Shown in pieces: positions 1 to 9,677 of a stretch of DNA of 64,000 bases. Position numbers and translations under genes: made by a program. The notes under the pieces are model-generated. The model worked only from the letters and a program-made list of their open reading frames with translations. It was not told where the DNA came from and did no database searches. The DNA lies in assembly GCA_036839975.1 (NCBI GenBank), contig DAISVU010000006.1, forward strand, positions 31,881-95,880. Direction: 5' to 3'. The number at the start of each line of letters is the position of its first letter. Positions within the stretch are counted from its first letter, which is position 1. The stretch comes from RGIG7111 sp036839975 (GTDB lineage: Bacteria > Bacillota > Clostridia > Peptostreptococcales > Anaerovoracaceae).

Positions 1-1
1 T

Positions 2-844
2 GACATTGCAAAGAAGCTCAATCCTTCGCACGACAGCGGTCTCGAATTGAGAAGCCTTAAGGGCGGAAATGCGCCGAATATGGTTGCGGATCATGCAAGA
101 GCTGTCGTTTTCGATCCGGATCCGCATTGCTATGAAATTATCAGGAGCAAGGCAGGCAAATTCTGTGAGGAGAAAAATGTAAAAATAAGCTGCAAGAAGT
201 TGGGAAAAAGCCTTGAGATAACAGTGAAGGGAAAATCCGCACACGGCTCGCGGCCGGCGACAGGTGTAAATGCAATATCGATTATGATGGATTTTCTGGG
301 TCGGCTGGACTTAGTAAGTGACGATATCAGTGATTTTATACAATTCTACAACAAGCATATCGGATATGAGCTCGATGGCTCGTCGCTGGGTGTAGGACTT
401 GAAGATGAACCGTCGGGAAAACTTATCTTCAATGTGGGAAAGGTAGACCTGGGCCGTAGAGCCGTTAAGCTTACGGTCAATATAAGATATCCGGTGACCT
501 TTCATGTGGACGAAGTCTACGGTGCGATGATGCCGGTACTTGACAGGTATGAGCTCGGTGTGGTCAAAGGTAAATATGAAGCGCCTAAATATCTGCCTGC
601 GGATGATCCGTTTATAGTTACGCTGATGGATATATACCGCGAGCATACAGGTGACACCGACAGTAAGCCTATGGTGATAGGAGGAGGTACATATGCACGC
701 ATGTTCGACAACTGTGTGGCATTCGGCTCAAGCTTCCCGGGCGACCGTGAGATCGCACATCAGAAAAATGAATTTATAAGAACAGATGATCTGATGCAGA
801 TAACCAGAATCTATGCCGACACTATCTACCGGCTGACAAAATGA
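2..844 (+). CDS. M20-family dipeptidase (PepV/Sapep-like), C-terminal part
   Basis: The frame is open from the window edge, so the N-terminus with the first metal ligands lies outside. What remains shows the M20 dimerisation (lid) domain, with GGNAPNMVAD near the start and the substrate-binding HGSRP motif. The end of the catalytic domain follows, with GGGTYARMF and a late histidine in EIAHQKNE that usually binds the second zinc. PepV/Sapep enzymes are cytosolic zinc dipeptidases with broad substrate range, used in peptide scavenging. The family is clear from the motif order; substrate specificity is not. The next gene, metG, starts 150 bp downstream after its own small leader hairpin (957-976). 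Confidence 0.85.
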   Translation, partial: DIAKKLNPSHDSGLELRSLKGGNAPNMVADHARAVVFDPDPHCYEIIRSKAGKFCEEKNVKISCKKLGKSLEITVKGKSAHGSRPATGVNAISIMMDFLGRLDLVSDDISDFIQFYNKHIGYELDGSSLGVGLEDEPSGKLIFNVGKVDLGRRAVKLTVNIRYPVTFHVDEVYGAMMPVLDRYELGVVKGKYEAPKYLPADDPFIVTLMDIYREHTGDTDSKPMVIGGGTYARMFDNCVAFGSSFPGDREIAHQKNEFIRTDDLMQITRIYADTIYRLTK

Positions 845-994
845 CGACGGTTTCTGTTTCTTAAAAGAAAGAAAAGAGACTGCAGATACCAACTTGCAAA
901 ACGCTGTAAGCATTGCGGGCTGTGGGGAATTGTGTTATTCTTGATAACATAATGGGCCCTGCCTCATTCGACAGGGGGAAAGGAATTTTCAAGA

Positions 995-2833
995 ATGGAA
1001 AACAAGGGAAAATATTATATCACCACACCAATTTACTATCCGAGTTCAAATTTGCACATAGGGCATACATACTGCACAGTAATGGCTGACGCAATGGCCA
1101 GGTTTAAGCGTGCTCAGGGCTATGATGTTAGATTTCAGACCGGGACGGACGAACACGGGCAGAAGATCCAGAATATCGCGGAAAAAGAAGGTCTGGAACC
1201 TATAGAATATATTGACAGAATTGTTGAGGATACAAAAGAACTTTGGAAGACTATGGAGATATCTCACGATGATTTCATCAGAACGACAGAGGAAAGACAC
1301 GTAAAGAGAGTACAGGATATCTTCATACAGATATATAACAACGGAGATATATACAAAGGACAATATGAGGGGCTTTACTGCACACCCTGTGAGTCATTTT
1401 GGACAGAGAGTCAGCTTGTTGACGGGAAATGCCCGGACTGTGGAAGACCTGTAGAAAGGGCATCGGAAGACGCGTATTTTTTTGAATTATCAAAGTATCA
1501 TGATGCGCTTCTTGACAACTTCAAAAATAATCCGGGATTTTTAGAGCCTGAAAGCAGGCGAAATGAAATGATTGCTTTTCTTGAGCAGGGGCTTGAGGAT
1601 CTGTGCATCTCAAGAACGAGCTTTGATTGGGGCATCCCGGTGCCTATAGATGAAGGGCACGTAATATACGTATGGCTCGATGCGCTTACAAACTATATAA
1701 CGGCACTGGGGTATCCTGATGATCCTGCAGATTATGAGAAGTACTGGCCTGTGGATGTCCATCTTGTCGGAAAAGAGATCGTCAGGTTCCATACGATTAT
1801 CTGGCCTGCTATGCTGATGTCCATGAAACAGCCGCTCCCGAAAAAGGTTCTAGGACACGGATGGCTGCTGCTTGAGGGCGGGAAGATGTCAAAGTCCAAG
1901 GGCAATGTTGTCGACCCGAGAGTCCTGATAGAAAGATATGGTGTAGATGCTCTTAAATACTTTCTGCTCCGGGAATATACGTTCGGGCAGGACGGATTGT
2001 ATACAAATGAGGTCATGCTTAAGCGCATGAACTACGACTTGGCAAATGATCTGGGCAATCTGCTTTCAAGAACTGTTTCAATGATAGAAAAATACAGCGG
2101 TGGAGTGTTGCCTGAAGCTTCGGAAGCGGAAGATCACGAACAGAAGAGTTTTGATGATGACCTTAAAGCCACAGCGTTAGACGCGATCGACAATGTCGAG
2201 AAATATATGGAGGATTTCAAGTTCAACATGGCGCTTGAATCAATATGGATTGCAGTCAGGAGAGCCAACAAATATATAGATGAAACATGTCCGTGGGTAC
2301 TTGCGAAGAACGATGAAAACAAATCCAGGCTGGATACAGTGCTGCACAATCTGGCTGAGACATTGAGGATTGTTTCGGTCCTGATCAATCCGTTCATGCA
2401 TACGACATCCGAAGAAATAAGAAAGCAGCTGGGTCTCCGGAATGTGGAGCCGAAATGGGACGATGCGCGTAAATTTGAGATGATGTCGTGTGAACGGGTA
2501 AATAAGGGTAAAGCCCTGTTCCCGCGCCTTGATATCGGAAAAGAACTTGATGAGCTTGATGCTCTGAGCGGCGCAGACAAAAACATTCCGCTTCAGCTTA
2601 AGGAGGAAATACAGTTCGACGATTTTGAAAAACTCGATTTGAGAGTCGGAATGATCCTTTCGGCGGAAAAGCATCCTAAGGCGGATAAGCTTCTGGTGTT
2701 CCGGGTCAAGATGGGGACAGAGACGCGGCAGATAATATCCGGAGTTGCAAAGAACTTCAAACCCGAGGAATGTGTGGGCAGAAATGTGGTAGTGGTGGCG
2801 AACCTTGCGCCGCGTAAGCTCAGAGGGCTTTAA
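995..2833 (+). CDS. metG: Methionyl-tRNA synthetase, ending at an in-frame stop before the natural C-terminus
   Basis: Charges tRNA-Met with methionine in the cytosol. The 612-residue frame shows the class I HIGH motif (NLHIGHTY, near residue 20), a two-knuckle zinc insert (CTPC then CPDCG), the KMSKSKG loop and the anticodon-binding helices. A C-terminal OB-fold tRNA-binding domain (EKLDLRVGMI) begins near residue 545. That last domain stops at ...RKLRGL, where MetG proteins normally continue with E/Q-S-x-GM. The same frame after the TAA encodes that expected continuation (separate entry), so this looks like a recent nonsense change or a sequencing error. The catalytic core and anticodon domain are complete, so activity may survive with weaker tRNA binding. 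A ribosome site (AAAGGA) lies 11 nt before the ATG. Confidence 0.95.
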   Translation: MENKGKYYITTPIYYPSSNLHIGHTYCTVMADAMARFKRAQGYDVRFQTGTDEHGQKIQNIAEKEGLEPIEYIDRIVEDTKELWKTMEISHDDFIRTTEERHVKRVQDIFIQIYNNGDIYKGQYEGLYCTPCESFWTESQLVDGKCPDCGRPVERASEDAYFFELSKYHDALLDNFKNNPGFLEPESRRNEMIAFLEQGLEDLCISRTSFDWGIPVPIDEGHVIYVWLDALTNYITALGYPDDPADYEKYWPVDVHLVGKEIVRFHTIIWPAMLMSMKQPLPKKVLGHGWLLLEGGKMSKSKGNVVDPRVLIERYGVDALKYFLLREYTFGQDGLYTNEVMLKRMNYDLANDLGNLLSRTVSMIEKYSGGVLPEASEAEDHEQKSFDDDLKATALDAIDNVEKYMEDFKFNMALESIWIAVRRANKYIDETCPWVLAKNDENKSRLDTVLHNLAETLRIVSVLINPFMHTTSEEIRKQLGLRNVEPKWDDARKFEMMSCERVNKGKALFPRLDIGKELDELDALSGADKNIPLQLKEEIQFDDFEKLDLRVGMILSAEKHPKADKLLVFRVKMGTETRQIISGVAKNFKPEECVGRNVVVVANLAPRKLRGL

Positions 2834-2932
2834 TCAAAGGGAATGATATTATTTGCATATGATATAAATGATGGCGGAGAATCTCTTGCATTTGTCACCA
2901 CTGATGCGGGCGATGGAAATGCCGTAACATAA
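2831..2932 (+). pseudogene. Severed C-terminal 32 codons of metG beyond an in-frame TAA
   Basis: Reading through the TAA at 2831-2833 gives SKGMILFAYD, then a run ending GDGNAVT and a second TAA at 2930-2932. This is the conserved end of the MetG OB-fold domain (normally RGxESxGMIL...). The restored protein would be 645 residues, a normal length for bacterial MetG with the fused tRNA-binding domain. A single CAA-to-TAA or GAA-to-TAA change explains the break. No separate start or ribosome site precedes this segment, so it is not a gene of its own. Confidence 0.85.
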
Positions 2933-3009
2933 AAACGACAGGCCTGCTTTTGACAGTCTGAAAAAGACATATCGAATAAAGGCGGGGAGAATGGCGGAGG
3001 ATCATTAAA

Positions 3010-3855
3010 ATGTTTTTTGATTCACATACACATTTGAATTGTGAGGCATATTCCGATAGGGAACGCCGGGCTGTTATCAATACAATAGAAAATTCAAAAG
3101 TCGACTATGCAGTTGATGTGGGAACGGATCTGGGATCTTCTTTTTTGACTGTGCAGTTGGTTAAAGAGCTGCTGTGGTGTTACGGAGCTGTGGGATATCA
3201 TCCTCACTATGCTGATCAGATGGGAGACACGGAGCTTATGATGATAAAGAGCCTTGCTAAAAAGGACAAGATCGCGGCTATAGGTGAGATCGGTCTTGAT
3301 TTTCATTATGACAACTCGGAACGTGACAATCAGCGGAAAGCTTTCAGGAAACAGATAAGACTTGCAAATGAGCTGATGATGCCTATAATGATACATTCAC
3401 GAGGCGCGGATCAGGAAACTATGAACATACTGAAAGAAGAAGGCGCTTTTTCAGATGAAAGAAAGAGGTGCTTTGCCGGTCGCAGAGTTCCGGAAGGTGG
3501 CAAGGAATGGGCAGGCTGCAGCGGCGATGCGCGCGTAATGCTGCACTGCTATTCGGGAAGTGCAGAGATGGGCAGGCAGTATGTGAAGCTGGGTGCTACA
3601 CTTTCTATAGCGGGTCCGGTGACTTATAGGAACAATAAAAAGACGATTAGCGTAGTGGAGCAGATACCTATAGAGTTTCTGCTTGTTGAAACTGACGCGC
3701 CGTTTTTGGCGCCTGAGCCTCTGCGGGGGAAAGAGAATGTCTCGCCTTATATAGAGCATACTGTCAAAAAGATTGCTGAAATAAAAGATATTGATCTTGA
3801 GAAAGCTGCCGATGAGACAAAAAAAAATGCAATGGTATTTTTTAATATAAAATAA
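3010..3855 (+). CDS. tatD: TatD-family metal-dependent DNase
   Basis: A cytosolic TIM-barrel hydrolase with 3'-5' nuclease activity in characterised members; it often sits near metG and the rRNA/tRNA maintenance genes in Firmicutes, as here. Metal ligands are all visible: DSHTHLN at the start, GEIGLDFHYD, IMIHSR, LHCYSG and ETDAPFLAP. At 281 residues it is about 25 longer than usual, because of a charged, glycine-rich insertion between residues ~145 and 172, just before the LHCYSG strand. The start has a good GGAGGATC ribosome site. tilS follows after 7 bp, so the two are probably co-transcribed. Confidence 0.9.
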   Translation: MFFDSHTHLNCEAYSDRERRAVINTIENSKVDYAVDVGTDLGSSFLTVQLVKELLWCYGAVGYHPHYADQMGDTELMMIKSLAKKDKIAAIGEIGLDFHYDNSERDNQRKAFRKQIRLANELMMPIMIHSRGADQETMNILKEEGAFSDERKRCFAGRRVPEGGKEWAGCSGDARVMLHCYSGSAEMGRQYVKLGATLSIAGPVTYRNNKKTISVVEQIPIEFLLVETDAPFLAPEPLRGKENVSPYIEHTVKKIAEIKDIDLEKAADETKKNAMVFFNIK

Positions 3856-3862
3856 AAATGTC

Positions 3863-5452
3863 ATGTTAAAAAAGAGAGTACTCGACACAGTTAGAAAACA
3901 TAACCTGATAAACATGGGAGACCATATCGTGATCGGCCTTTCGGGGGGGCCTGATTCAGTGTGTCTTTTTCATGTTCTCAAAGATCTTTCGGCGGAACTT
4001 GGTTGTACGCTGCACACGGTGCACGTAAACCACATGTTCAGACCCTATGCGGCTGAGGAGGATCAAAGATATGCTGAACGGCTTGCGGCGAAGTCGGGAA
4101 TTGACCACAGGACATATGTGATCGACTGCAAAGCATCGGCAGAAGAGCTTGGAGTATCGCATGAAGAAGCGGGCAGAAAAGCCAGATATGACGCATTCAG
4201 CGAACGTGCCCGTGAGATAGCCGAAGCCGAAGTATCCGCGTCAGCAGCTATGCCGGGAAATGATGATGCAAAAAGTATGCAGAGGGAAAGCTTGCCGTCG
4301 GAAAAGGTAAAGATCGCCGTTGCGCATAACAGAAATGACCAGGCGGAGACGCTGCTGATAAGACTGATGCGCGGCACCGGCACGCGCGGGCTTGCGGGGA
4401 TGGAATACCTGCGGCGAAGAGAAAGAGCCTCGGTCATTATAAGGCCGCTTCTTGATATAGACAGAAACGAGATAGAACGTTATTGTAAGATACATGTGCT
4501 TGCACCCAGAACGGATGAGTCAAATTTTAAACCTGTTTATACTCGAAACAAGGTCAGGCTTGAGTTGATCCCGTTCATAGAGGAGCATTTTGGAATCGAT
4601 ATAACATCGAGCATGAACAGGCTTGCAGCGGCGGCAGGCGAAGAAAACGAGTTTATGACAAAGATCGTGGAGGAAGAGCTTGCGCTTATAACTGCTGATA
4701 AAAGTGAAGAGCCGGGCAATCCGCAGAGAAAGACCTTGATGCTTGACGGCCTGAAAAAAGCCGCACCGGCTCTCAGACATCGCATGCTCATAATGGCTTT
4801 TGAGGGGATCGGACTCGTGCAGGACATCTCAGCTGCGCATATAGAGGCGGCAGATGCTGTTATTGAAAAGGGTGAAACTTCAAAGAGCGTTGATTTTCCT
4901 CATGGATATGTGTTGCAAACAGAATATGAAAAGGTGATACTGAAAAAAAGATATTCAGGCGCTGAAAAATCCTCACCGGAAGAAGCCTGCAGCAGGGGAA
5001 CCGCCGGCGTCATTAAGAATCCATACAGAAAAAAAGTTTTTGCCGTTGACAGAACGAAAGCCGAAATGCTAAAAGAACAGGTAAACTGGCATATGGGCGT
5101 GCATTCACCGTGCGGCCCGCCCGGGCTTTATGCAAGAGTCTTCTTCGACTGGGATGCGATTAAAAGAGAAAAAGAAGCTGTCTCCATAAAGGATATCGAG
5201 GTCAGAACCCGCATGAGCGGTGATTTTTTCAGCCTGGGGGCAGGCAGAGGCAGAAAGAAGATAAAAGAGTACTTCATAGATGTCAAAATGCCGAGATATA
5301 TGAGGGATAAACTTCCTCTTGCAGCAATAGGACATGAAGTGCTTTGGGTAGCCGGAAACGGCACGGATATAAGAGACAGATACAGTGGGAAGTACAGGGT
5401 TGATGACGATACAAAAACGGTACTGGTTATTGAACTTTTCGACTGCATATGA
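3863..5452 (+). CDS. tilS: tRNA(Ile)-lysidine synthase
   Basis: Converts C34 of tRNA-Ile(CAU) to lysidine using ATP and lysine, so that AUA is read as isoleucine. The N-terminal PP-loop is present (IGLSGGPDSVCLFHVL, residues ~23-38), followed by HVNH and AHNRNDQAETLLIRL. The middle helical region and a C-terminal TilS substrate-binding domain (VRTRMSGDFF onwards) complete a 529-residue protein. About 30 extra residues, rich in Ala, Ser and Glu, sit between the first helices and the AHNRNDQAET motif (residues ~116-145). There is no clear ribosome site; translation probably couples to tatD 7 bp upstream. Confidence 0.92.
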   Translation: MLKKRVLDTVRKHNLINMGDHIVIGLSGGPDSVCLFHVLKDLSAELGCTLHTVHVNHMFRPYAAEEDQRYAERLAAKSGIDHRTYVIDCKASAEELGVSHEEAGRKARYDAFSERAREIAEAEVSASAAMPGNDDAKSMQRESLPSEKVKIAVAHNRNDQAETLLIRLMRGTGTRGLAGMEYLRRRERASVIIRPLLDIDRNEIERYCKIHVLAPRTDESNFKPVYTRNKVRLELIPFIEEHFGIDITSSMNRLAAAAGEENEFMTKIVEEELALITADKSEEPGNPQRKTLMLDGLKKAAPALRHRMLIMAFEGIGLVQDISAAHIEAADAVIEKGETSKSVDFPHGYVLQTEYEKVILKKRYSGAEKSSPEEACSRGTAGVIKNPYRKKVFAVDRTKAEMLKEQVNWHMGVHSPCGPPGLYARVFFDWDAIKREKEAVSIKDIEVRTRMSGDFFSLGAGRGRKKIKEYFIDVKMPRYMRDKLPLAAIGHEVLWVAGNGTDIRDRYSGKYRVDDDTKTVLVIELFDCI

Positions 5453-5686
5453 TAAAATAATCAACCGAGTTCCGGCAGATGCAAATAGAGATGAGCTTAG
5501 AATGATAGGAATCTCTTCAAAATAAAAAATAAGAATGCTGCGGTTTTGAAATAAAAGCGAAAGGCGAGCAGAAAGCATAACATTTCAAACATGAAGAGAA
5601 AACCGGAACACATATATTTTAGTAAAACCCGGGGAATATTGAAAATATATAGTCATTTAAAACACAGACTATGAGAGGAGCGAGAT

Positions 5687-8029
5687 TTGAAGAAGAGAGC
5701 AGGCAGAAATATAATAATTTATTTGCTCATAATAGCAAGTGTGTTGTTTCTCGCAGTACTGTGGGGAGGCAACGGTAACGAGCCTAAGGAAATAAAATAT
5801 TCAAAATTCATATCGATGTTGGAAGGCAAGGAATTTTCATCGGTTGTGCTTAACGATGATGACTACACTATTGAAGGAAGGTCATCCTCGGGCAGGGCGT
5901 ATATAACTTATGCCGGAAGTGTGTTTACATTCGACAGAATATGCCGTGAATACCTTGACAAGATGGCCAGGGAGAATTCGCTTACAATAGAATATGCAAA
6001 ACCTAAGAAATCATCTGCGATACTGAGCATGATACCTACGATTATAATGATAATAGCTATGATCTTCTTTTTCTTTATTATCATGAATCAGAGTGGCGGC
6101 GGAGGCAAGGCTATGTCGTTCGGCAAGAGCAAGGCCAAGATGCAGAAGAGCGGCGACAACAAGAAAGTCACATTTGATGACGTAGCGGGACTTGATGAGG
6201 AAAAAGAGGAACTGGAGGAGATCGTTGATTTTCTTAAACGACCGCGCAAGTACAGCGCTTTGGGAGCAAGGATCCCTAAAGGCATACTGCTGGTCGGATC
6301 TCCGGGAACAGGCAAGACATATATCTCAAAAGCTACTGCAGGTGAGGCCGGAGTGCCGTTTTTCACCATAAGCGGATCTGATTTTGTGGAAATGTTTGTC
6401 GGTGTAGGCGCATCCAGAGTCAGAGACCTGTTTGAACAGGCAAAGAAAAATGCGCCCTGCATAGTGTTTATAGACGAGATTGATGCGGTCGGCAGAAAAA
6501 GAGGCGCTGGGCTCGGCGGCGGACACGATGAAAGAGAGCAGACACTGAATCAGCTCCTGGTAGAAATGGACGGTTTTGCGGACAATCTCGGAATTATCGT
6601 GCTGGCGGCGACTAACCGTCCTGATATTCTCGATCCTGCACTGTTAAGACCGGGCAGATTTGACAGACAGATAGTAATCGGGATACCTGATATCAGGGGT
6701 AGAGAAGAGATATTCAAGATACACTCGAAAAACAAGCCTCTTGCCGATGAGGTGCAGCCTAAAGTTCTTGCGAGAAGGACTCCGGGCTTCACTCCTGCGG
6801 ATATTGAAAACCTGCTGAATGAAGCGGCACTTCTCACTGCAAGGAGAAACGGCCTAAAGATAAGAATGGATGAAATAGAAGAGGCCATAACAAAGGTAAT
6901 AGCAGGTCCTGAGAAGAAGAGCAGAGTCATAAGTGAAGACGAAAGGAAACTTACAGCTTACCACGAGGCCGGACATGCTATCGTTGCAAGAGCGCTTCCG
7001 AAGTCGGATCCTGTTCATCAGATCACGATCGTGCCGAGAGGACGCGCGGGCGGGTTCACTATGACGCTTCCTAAGGAAGACAAGCAGTACGGAACCAAGG
7101 AGAGAATGAAGGAGCAGATAGTGCATCTGCTGGGAGGTCGTGTGGCCGAAATGCTGACGCTCGATGATATCAGCACGGGTGCGAGCAACGATATAATGAG
7201 GGCTACAGAGATTGCAAAGGATATGGTTACCAAGTACGGATTCAGTGAAAAGCTCGGCCCTGTAAATTACAGTTCATCCGATGAAGTATTTCTGGGAAAA
7301 GATTTTACAAGCAAACAGAATTATTCGGAAGAAACTGCAAATGAGATAGATGAAGAGATAAAGTCTATAATTGAAGACGGATACGAAAGAGCGAAGAACA
7401 TCCTCATGGAAAATCTCGATAAGCTTTACACTGTAGCGGAAGCACTGCTGGCTATAGAGACTTTGGATGGAGCGCAGTTTGAAGCGCTGTATACAGGAAA
7501 GATAGACGCACAGGAGCTCGCAGATGAAGTTCAGAGGAAAGAAGATGATATCATGCGCGCGAACAGGGCGGAGGCTGCCGAAGCAGAACGGCTGCATAAA
7601 CAACGGGAGGAAGAAGAAAGACAAACTCAGAAACAGGGGACGGACATGGCAGATATTCCCGAATGGATGGAAAATATGCCGCCGTTCTATGTAAGTGATG
7701 AATACAAGAAAAAACACATGAAAGATCAAAGCGATAATGACGAAGAGGATGATTCCTACGTCGGCCCTCGTCCGAGCAGTCCGTACAGAGGCGGAAAGAT
7801 AAAGAGCCCGCGGCTGTCAGGGTCTGAGAGAAAAAAGACTGAGAAAGACGGGGTTTCTGCGGTATCTGAAGAAGAACACGATACGCCGACGGCTGAAGAT
7901 GAACTTCCGGGTGAAGAGGATTTGGCAAGATATGATACAGATTATTTTGCTGATGATGCGCCCAAAAACGATAAATCCGATGACGGCATGGAAAAAGGAG
8001 ATTCTGACAACAGAGATGAAAGTCAATAA
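5687..8029 (+). CDS. ftsH: ATP-dependent zinc metalloprotease FtsH with long acidic tail
   Basis: Membrane-anchored AAA+ protease that degrades misfolded membrane proteins and regulators. Two membrane segments (residues ~8-27 and ~112-133) bracket an extracytoplasmic domain. The AAA module has Walker A GSPGTGKT (~204-211; the family standard is GPPGTGKT), Walker B IVFIDEIDAVG and the second region of homology. The protease domain has the zinc site HEAGH (~426) and a distal Asp in LDDISTGASND. From about residue 610 a 170-residue acidic, low-complexity tail follows, making 780 residues against roughly 600-650 typical. The start is a TTG preceded by GAGAGGAGCGAG. The 234-bp gap upstream shows no convincing promoter. 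Confidence 0.95.
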   Translation: MKKRAGRNIIIYLLIIASVLFLAVLWGGNGNEPKEIKYSKFISMLEGKEFSSVVLNDDDYTIEGRSSSGRAYITYAGSVFTFDRICREYLDKMARENSLTIEYAKPKKSSAILSMIPTIIMIIAMIFFFFIIMNQSGGGGKAMSFGKSKAKMQKSGDNKKVTFDDVAGLDEEKEELEEIVDFLKRPRKYSALGARIPKGILLVGSPGTGKTYISKATAGEAGVPFFTISGSDFVEMFVGVGASRVRDLFEQAKKNAPCIVFIDEIDAVGRKRGAGLGGGHDEREQTLNQLLVEMDGFADNLGIIVLAATNRPDILDPALLRPGRFDRQIVIGIPDIRGREEIFKIHSKNKPLADEVQPKVLARRTPGFTPADIENLLNEAALLTARRNGLKIRMDEIEEAITKVIAGPEKKSRVISEDERKLTAYHEAGHAIVARALPKSDPVHQITIVPRGRAGGFTMTLPKEDKQYGTKERMKEQIVHLLGGRVAEMLTLDDISTGASNDIMRATEIAKDMVTKYGFSEKLGPVNYSSSDEVFLGKDFTSKQNYSEETANEIDEEIKSIIEDGYERAKNILMENLDKLYTVAEALLAIETLDGAQFEALYTGKIDAQELADEVQRKEDDIMRANRAEAAEAERLHKQREEEERQTQKQGTDMADIPEWMENMPPFYVSDEYKKKHMKDQSDNDEEDDSYVGPRPSSPYRGGKIKSPRLSGSERKKTEKDGVSAVSEEEHDTPTAEDELPGEEDLARYDTDYFADDAPKNDKSDDGMEKGDSDNRDESQ

Positions 8030-8061
8030 TTTCTGAAAATATATGCGCACGAGGTGTATAA

Positions 8062-9642
8062 ATGAAAGTCTCTATCAGAGAATGCCTCGAGCTGAGCGCA
8101 TTCAGCGGGGCGCAGGTGCTTGCCGGAAAAAACAATCTTGGAAGAGATGTAAAGACAGTATCTGTGCTTGAGGCGAGAAATGCAGATGATATGAAGTTTT
8201 ATGAAAGGGAAAAAGGCCAGTTGCTTATGACGGGCTTTTTTGCCGTAGGGAATGATGTCGATACACAGTGTGAGATCATAAAAAAGGCTGAAAATGACGG
8301 ACATACGGGTCTGGCAGTGTTTTTTAAGGACAATGCACATGAGGTGGACGATAAAGTCATAAAGACTGCCGATGAGCTTGATTTCCCTCTTATCCTGATG
8401 CCCTATGAGGAAGATGCCAACTATGCGCGGGTAATCACTCAGATAATGGCGAAGATACTCTACAGTGATAATTTCAGTAATCGACTGATAAGTAATACGA
8501 TATTCCATCTGTTGAACTTTGAAAAGCACAGCAGCTTTCAGGAAGCCTTGAGGCAGGCTGCCATCAACAATGATTTTCAGATAATAATATTAAGCGAGGA
8601 TTTCAACCCCATACTCACAGTTGAGACGCGCCACGATGCGACTATTGCGGACGCCATAAGGCTTGGCAAGGAAAGACAGGTTGAAAAGCAGCCGGATGAG
8701 GTCTACACGATGATCGATGTAAACGGTGTGCTGACATACTGGGGACCTGTAAATATCAGTGGAGAAAAATACTTTATGTTCATTGTCGACAATGAGGATT
8801 CGTATTCGGCAGGTGATATCACAAAACTTGCAGAGATAATAGAACTGGCGATGGGCATGTGGAAATATACTCCGGAACGCGATGCCAGGGCTGAATTCAT
8901 CAAGGCGCTGATACGCGGCAACAAATCTCTTGCATATTCGCTGCAGGATGAAGCCGGTGTAGGCTCAGATGAGATAGTCAGCGTATTTATGGGCAAAGGT
9001 CTCGAAAAGGGCCGGGCGCTTAAGACGATGGATACGTTTGAGTCGGCGGAAGAGCTCAATATAATGAAGGTAACTGAAGATGACGAGATATACGGCCTTA
9101 TCATAAACGAGGAATCCGGAGAAAAAGGCGGGAATATAGCGGCATGTGTGAAGTGCATAAAACTTTTTGACCGAATGAAGGAAGACAAGGATATCAGAAT
9201 ATTCCATGTGACGGATATCGACGGAATAGAAGGGGCCGGAGATGCCTGCAGGCTCATCAGTGAGAGCTGGGCATTTGTGCAAAATGTATTTCCTTATAAA
9301 AGGATATTTACAAAATATGAAATGGCGCTCATCAGTAACTGCATAAGCATCCAGCTGCAGGGCGGCCATGTAAAGAGAAACTACATGAAGCTGCTCGAGG
9401 CTTTTGACCGGGCGGGAGAAAATAAGAGTAAACAACTGCAGGACACGTTGGAAACATTCGTTCTGGACGCGGGGATGTCGAGCAGTAAAACTGCAAAATT
9501 CATGCAGATTCATGCAAACACTGTGCAGTACCGGCTTAAACGGATAAACGAACTTCTGGGAGTTGAGATAACCGGCAACAGAATCATGCCGGGACTTACT
9601 ATCGCTCTGGCTTTGAAAAGACTGGAGAGAGTAGTCAGCTGA
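8062..9642 (+). CDS. PucR-family transcriptional regulator
   Basis: The protein has the PucR-type layout. An N-terminal purine-catabolism-regulator-like domain (RECLELSAFSGAQVLAG onward, ~residues 5-125) is followed by a GGDEF-like central region without catalytic motifs and a C-terminal helix-turn-helix of the PucR type (SSKTAKFMQIHANTVQYRLK, ~470-490). PucR proteins are cytosolic regulators of purine, amino-acid or other catabolic genes. The effector here cannot be read from sequence. It lies 32 bp after ftsH and 35 bp before coaX, neither an obvious target. The ATG follows GAGGTG. Confidence 0.85.
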   Translation: MKVSIRECLELSAFSGAQVLAGKNNLGRDVKTVSVLEARNADDMKFYEREKGQLLMTGFFAVGNDVDTQCEIIKKAENDGHTGLAVFFKDNAHEVDDKVIKTADELDFPLILMPYEEDANYARVITQIMAKILYSDNFSNRLISNTIFHLLNFEKHSSFQEALRQAAINNDFQIIILSEDFNPILTVETRHDATIADAIRLGKERQVEKQPDEVYTMIDVNGVLTYWGPVNISGEKYFMFIVDNEDSYSAGDITKLAEIIELAMGMWKYTPERDARAEFIKALIRGNKSLAYSLQDEAGVGSDEIVSVFMGKGLEKGRALKTMDTFESAEELNIMKVTEDDEIYGLIINEESGEKGGNIAACVKCIKLFDRMKEDKDIRIFHVTDIDGIEGAGDACRLISESWAFVQNVFPYKRIFTKYEMALISNCISIQLQGGHVKRNYMKLLEAFDRAGENKSKQLQDTLETFVLDAGMSSSKTAKFMQIHANTVQYRLKRINELLGVEITGNRIMPGLTIALALKRLERVVS

Positions 9643-9677
9643 TTTGCGGGAAGATCCCGCAGGGGAGGAAAATGAAC

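Noticed and set aside
7551..8135. 194-codon minus-strand frame over the ftsH tail
   Set aside because: Antisense to the low-complexity acidic tail; open by composition bias only.
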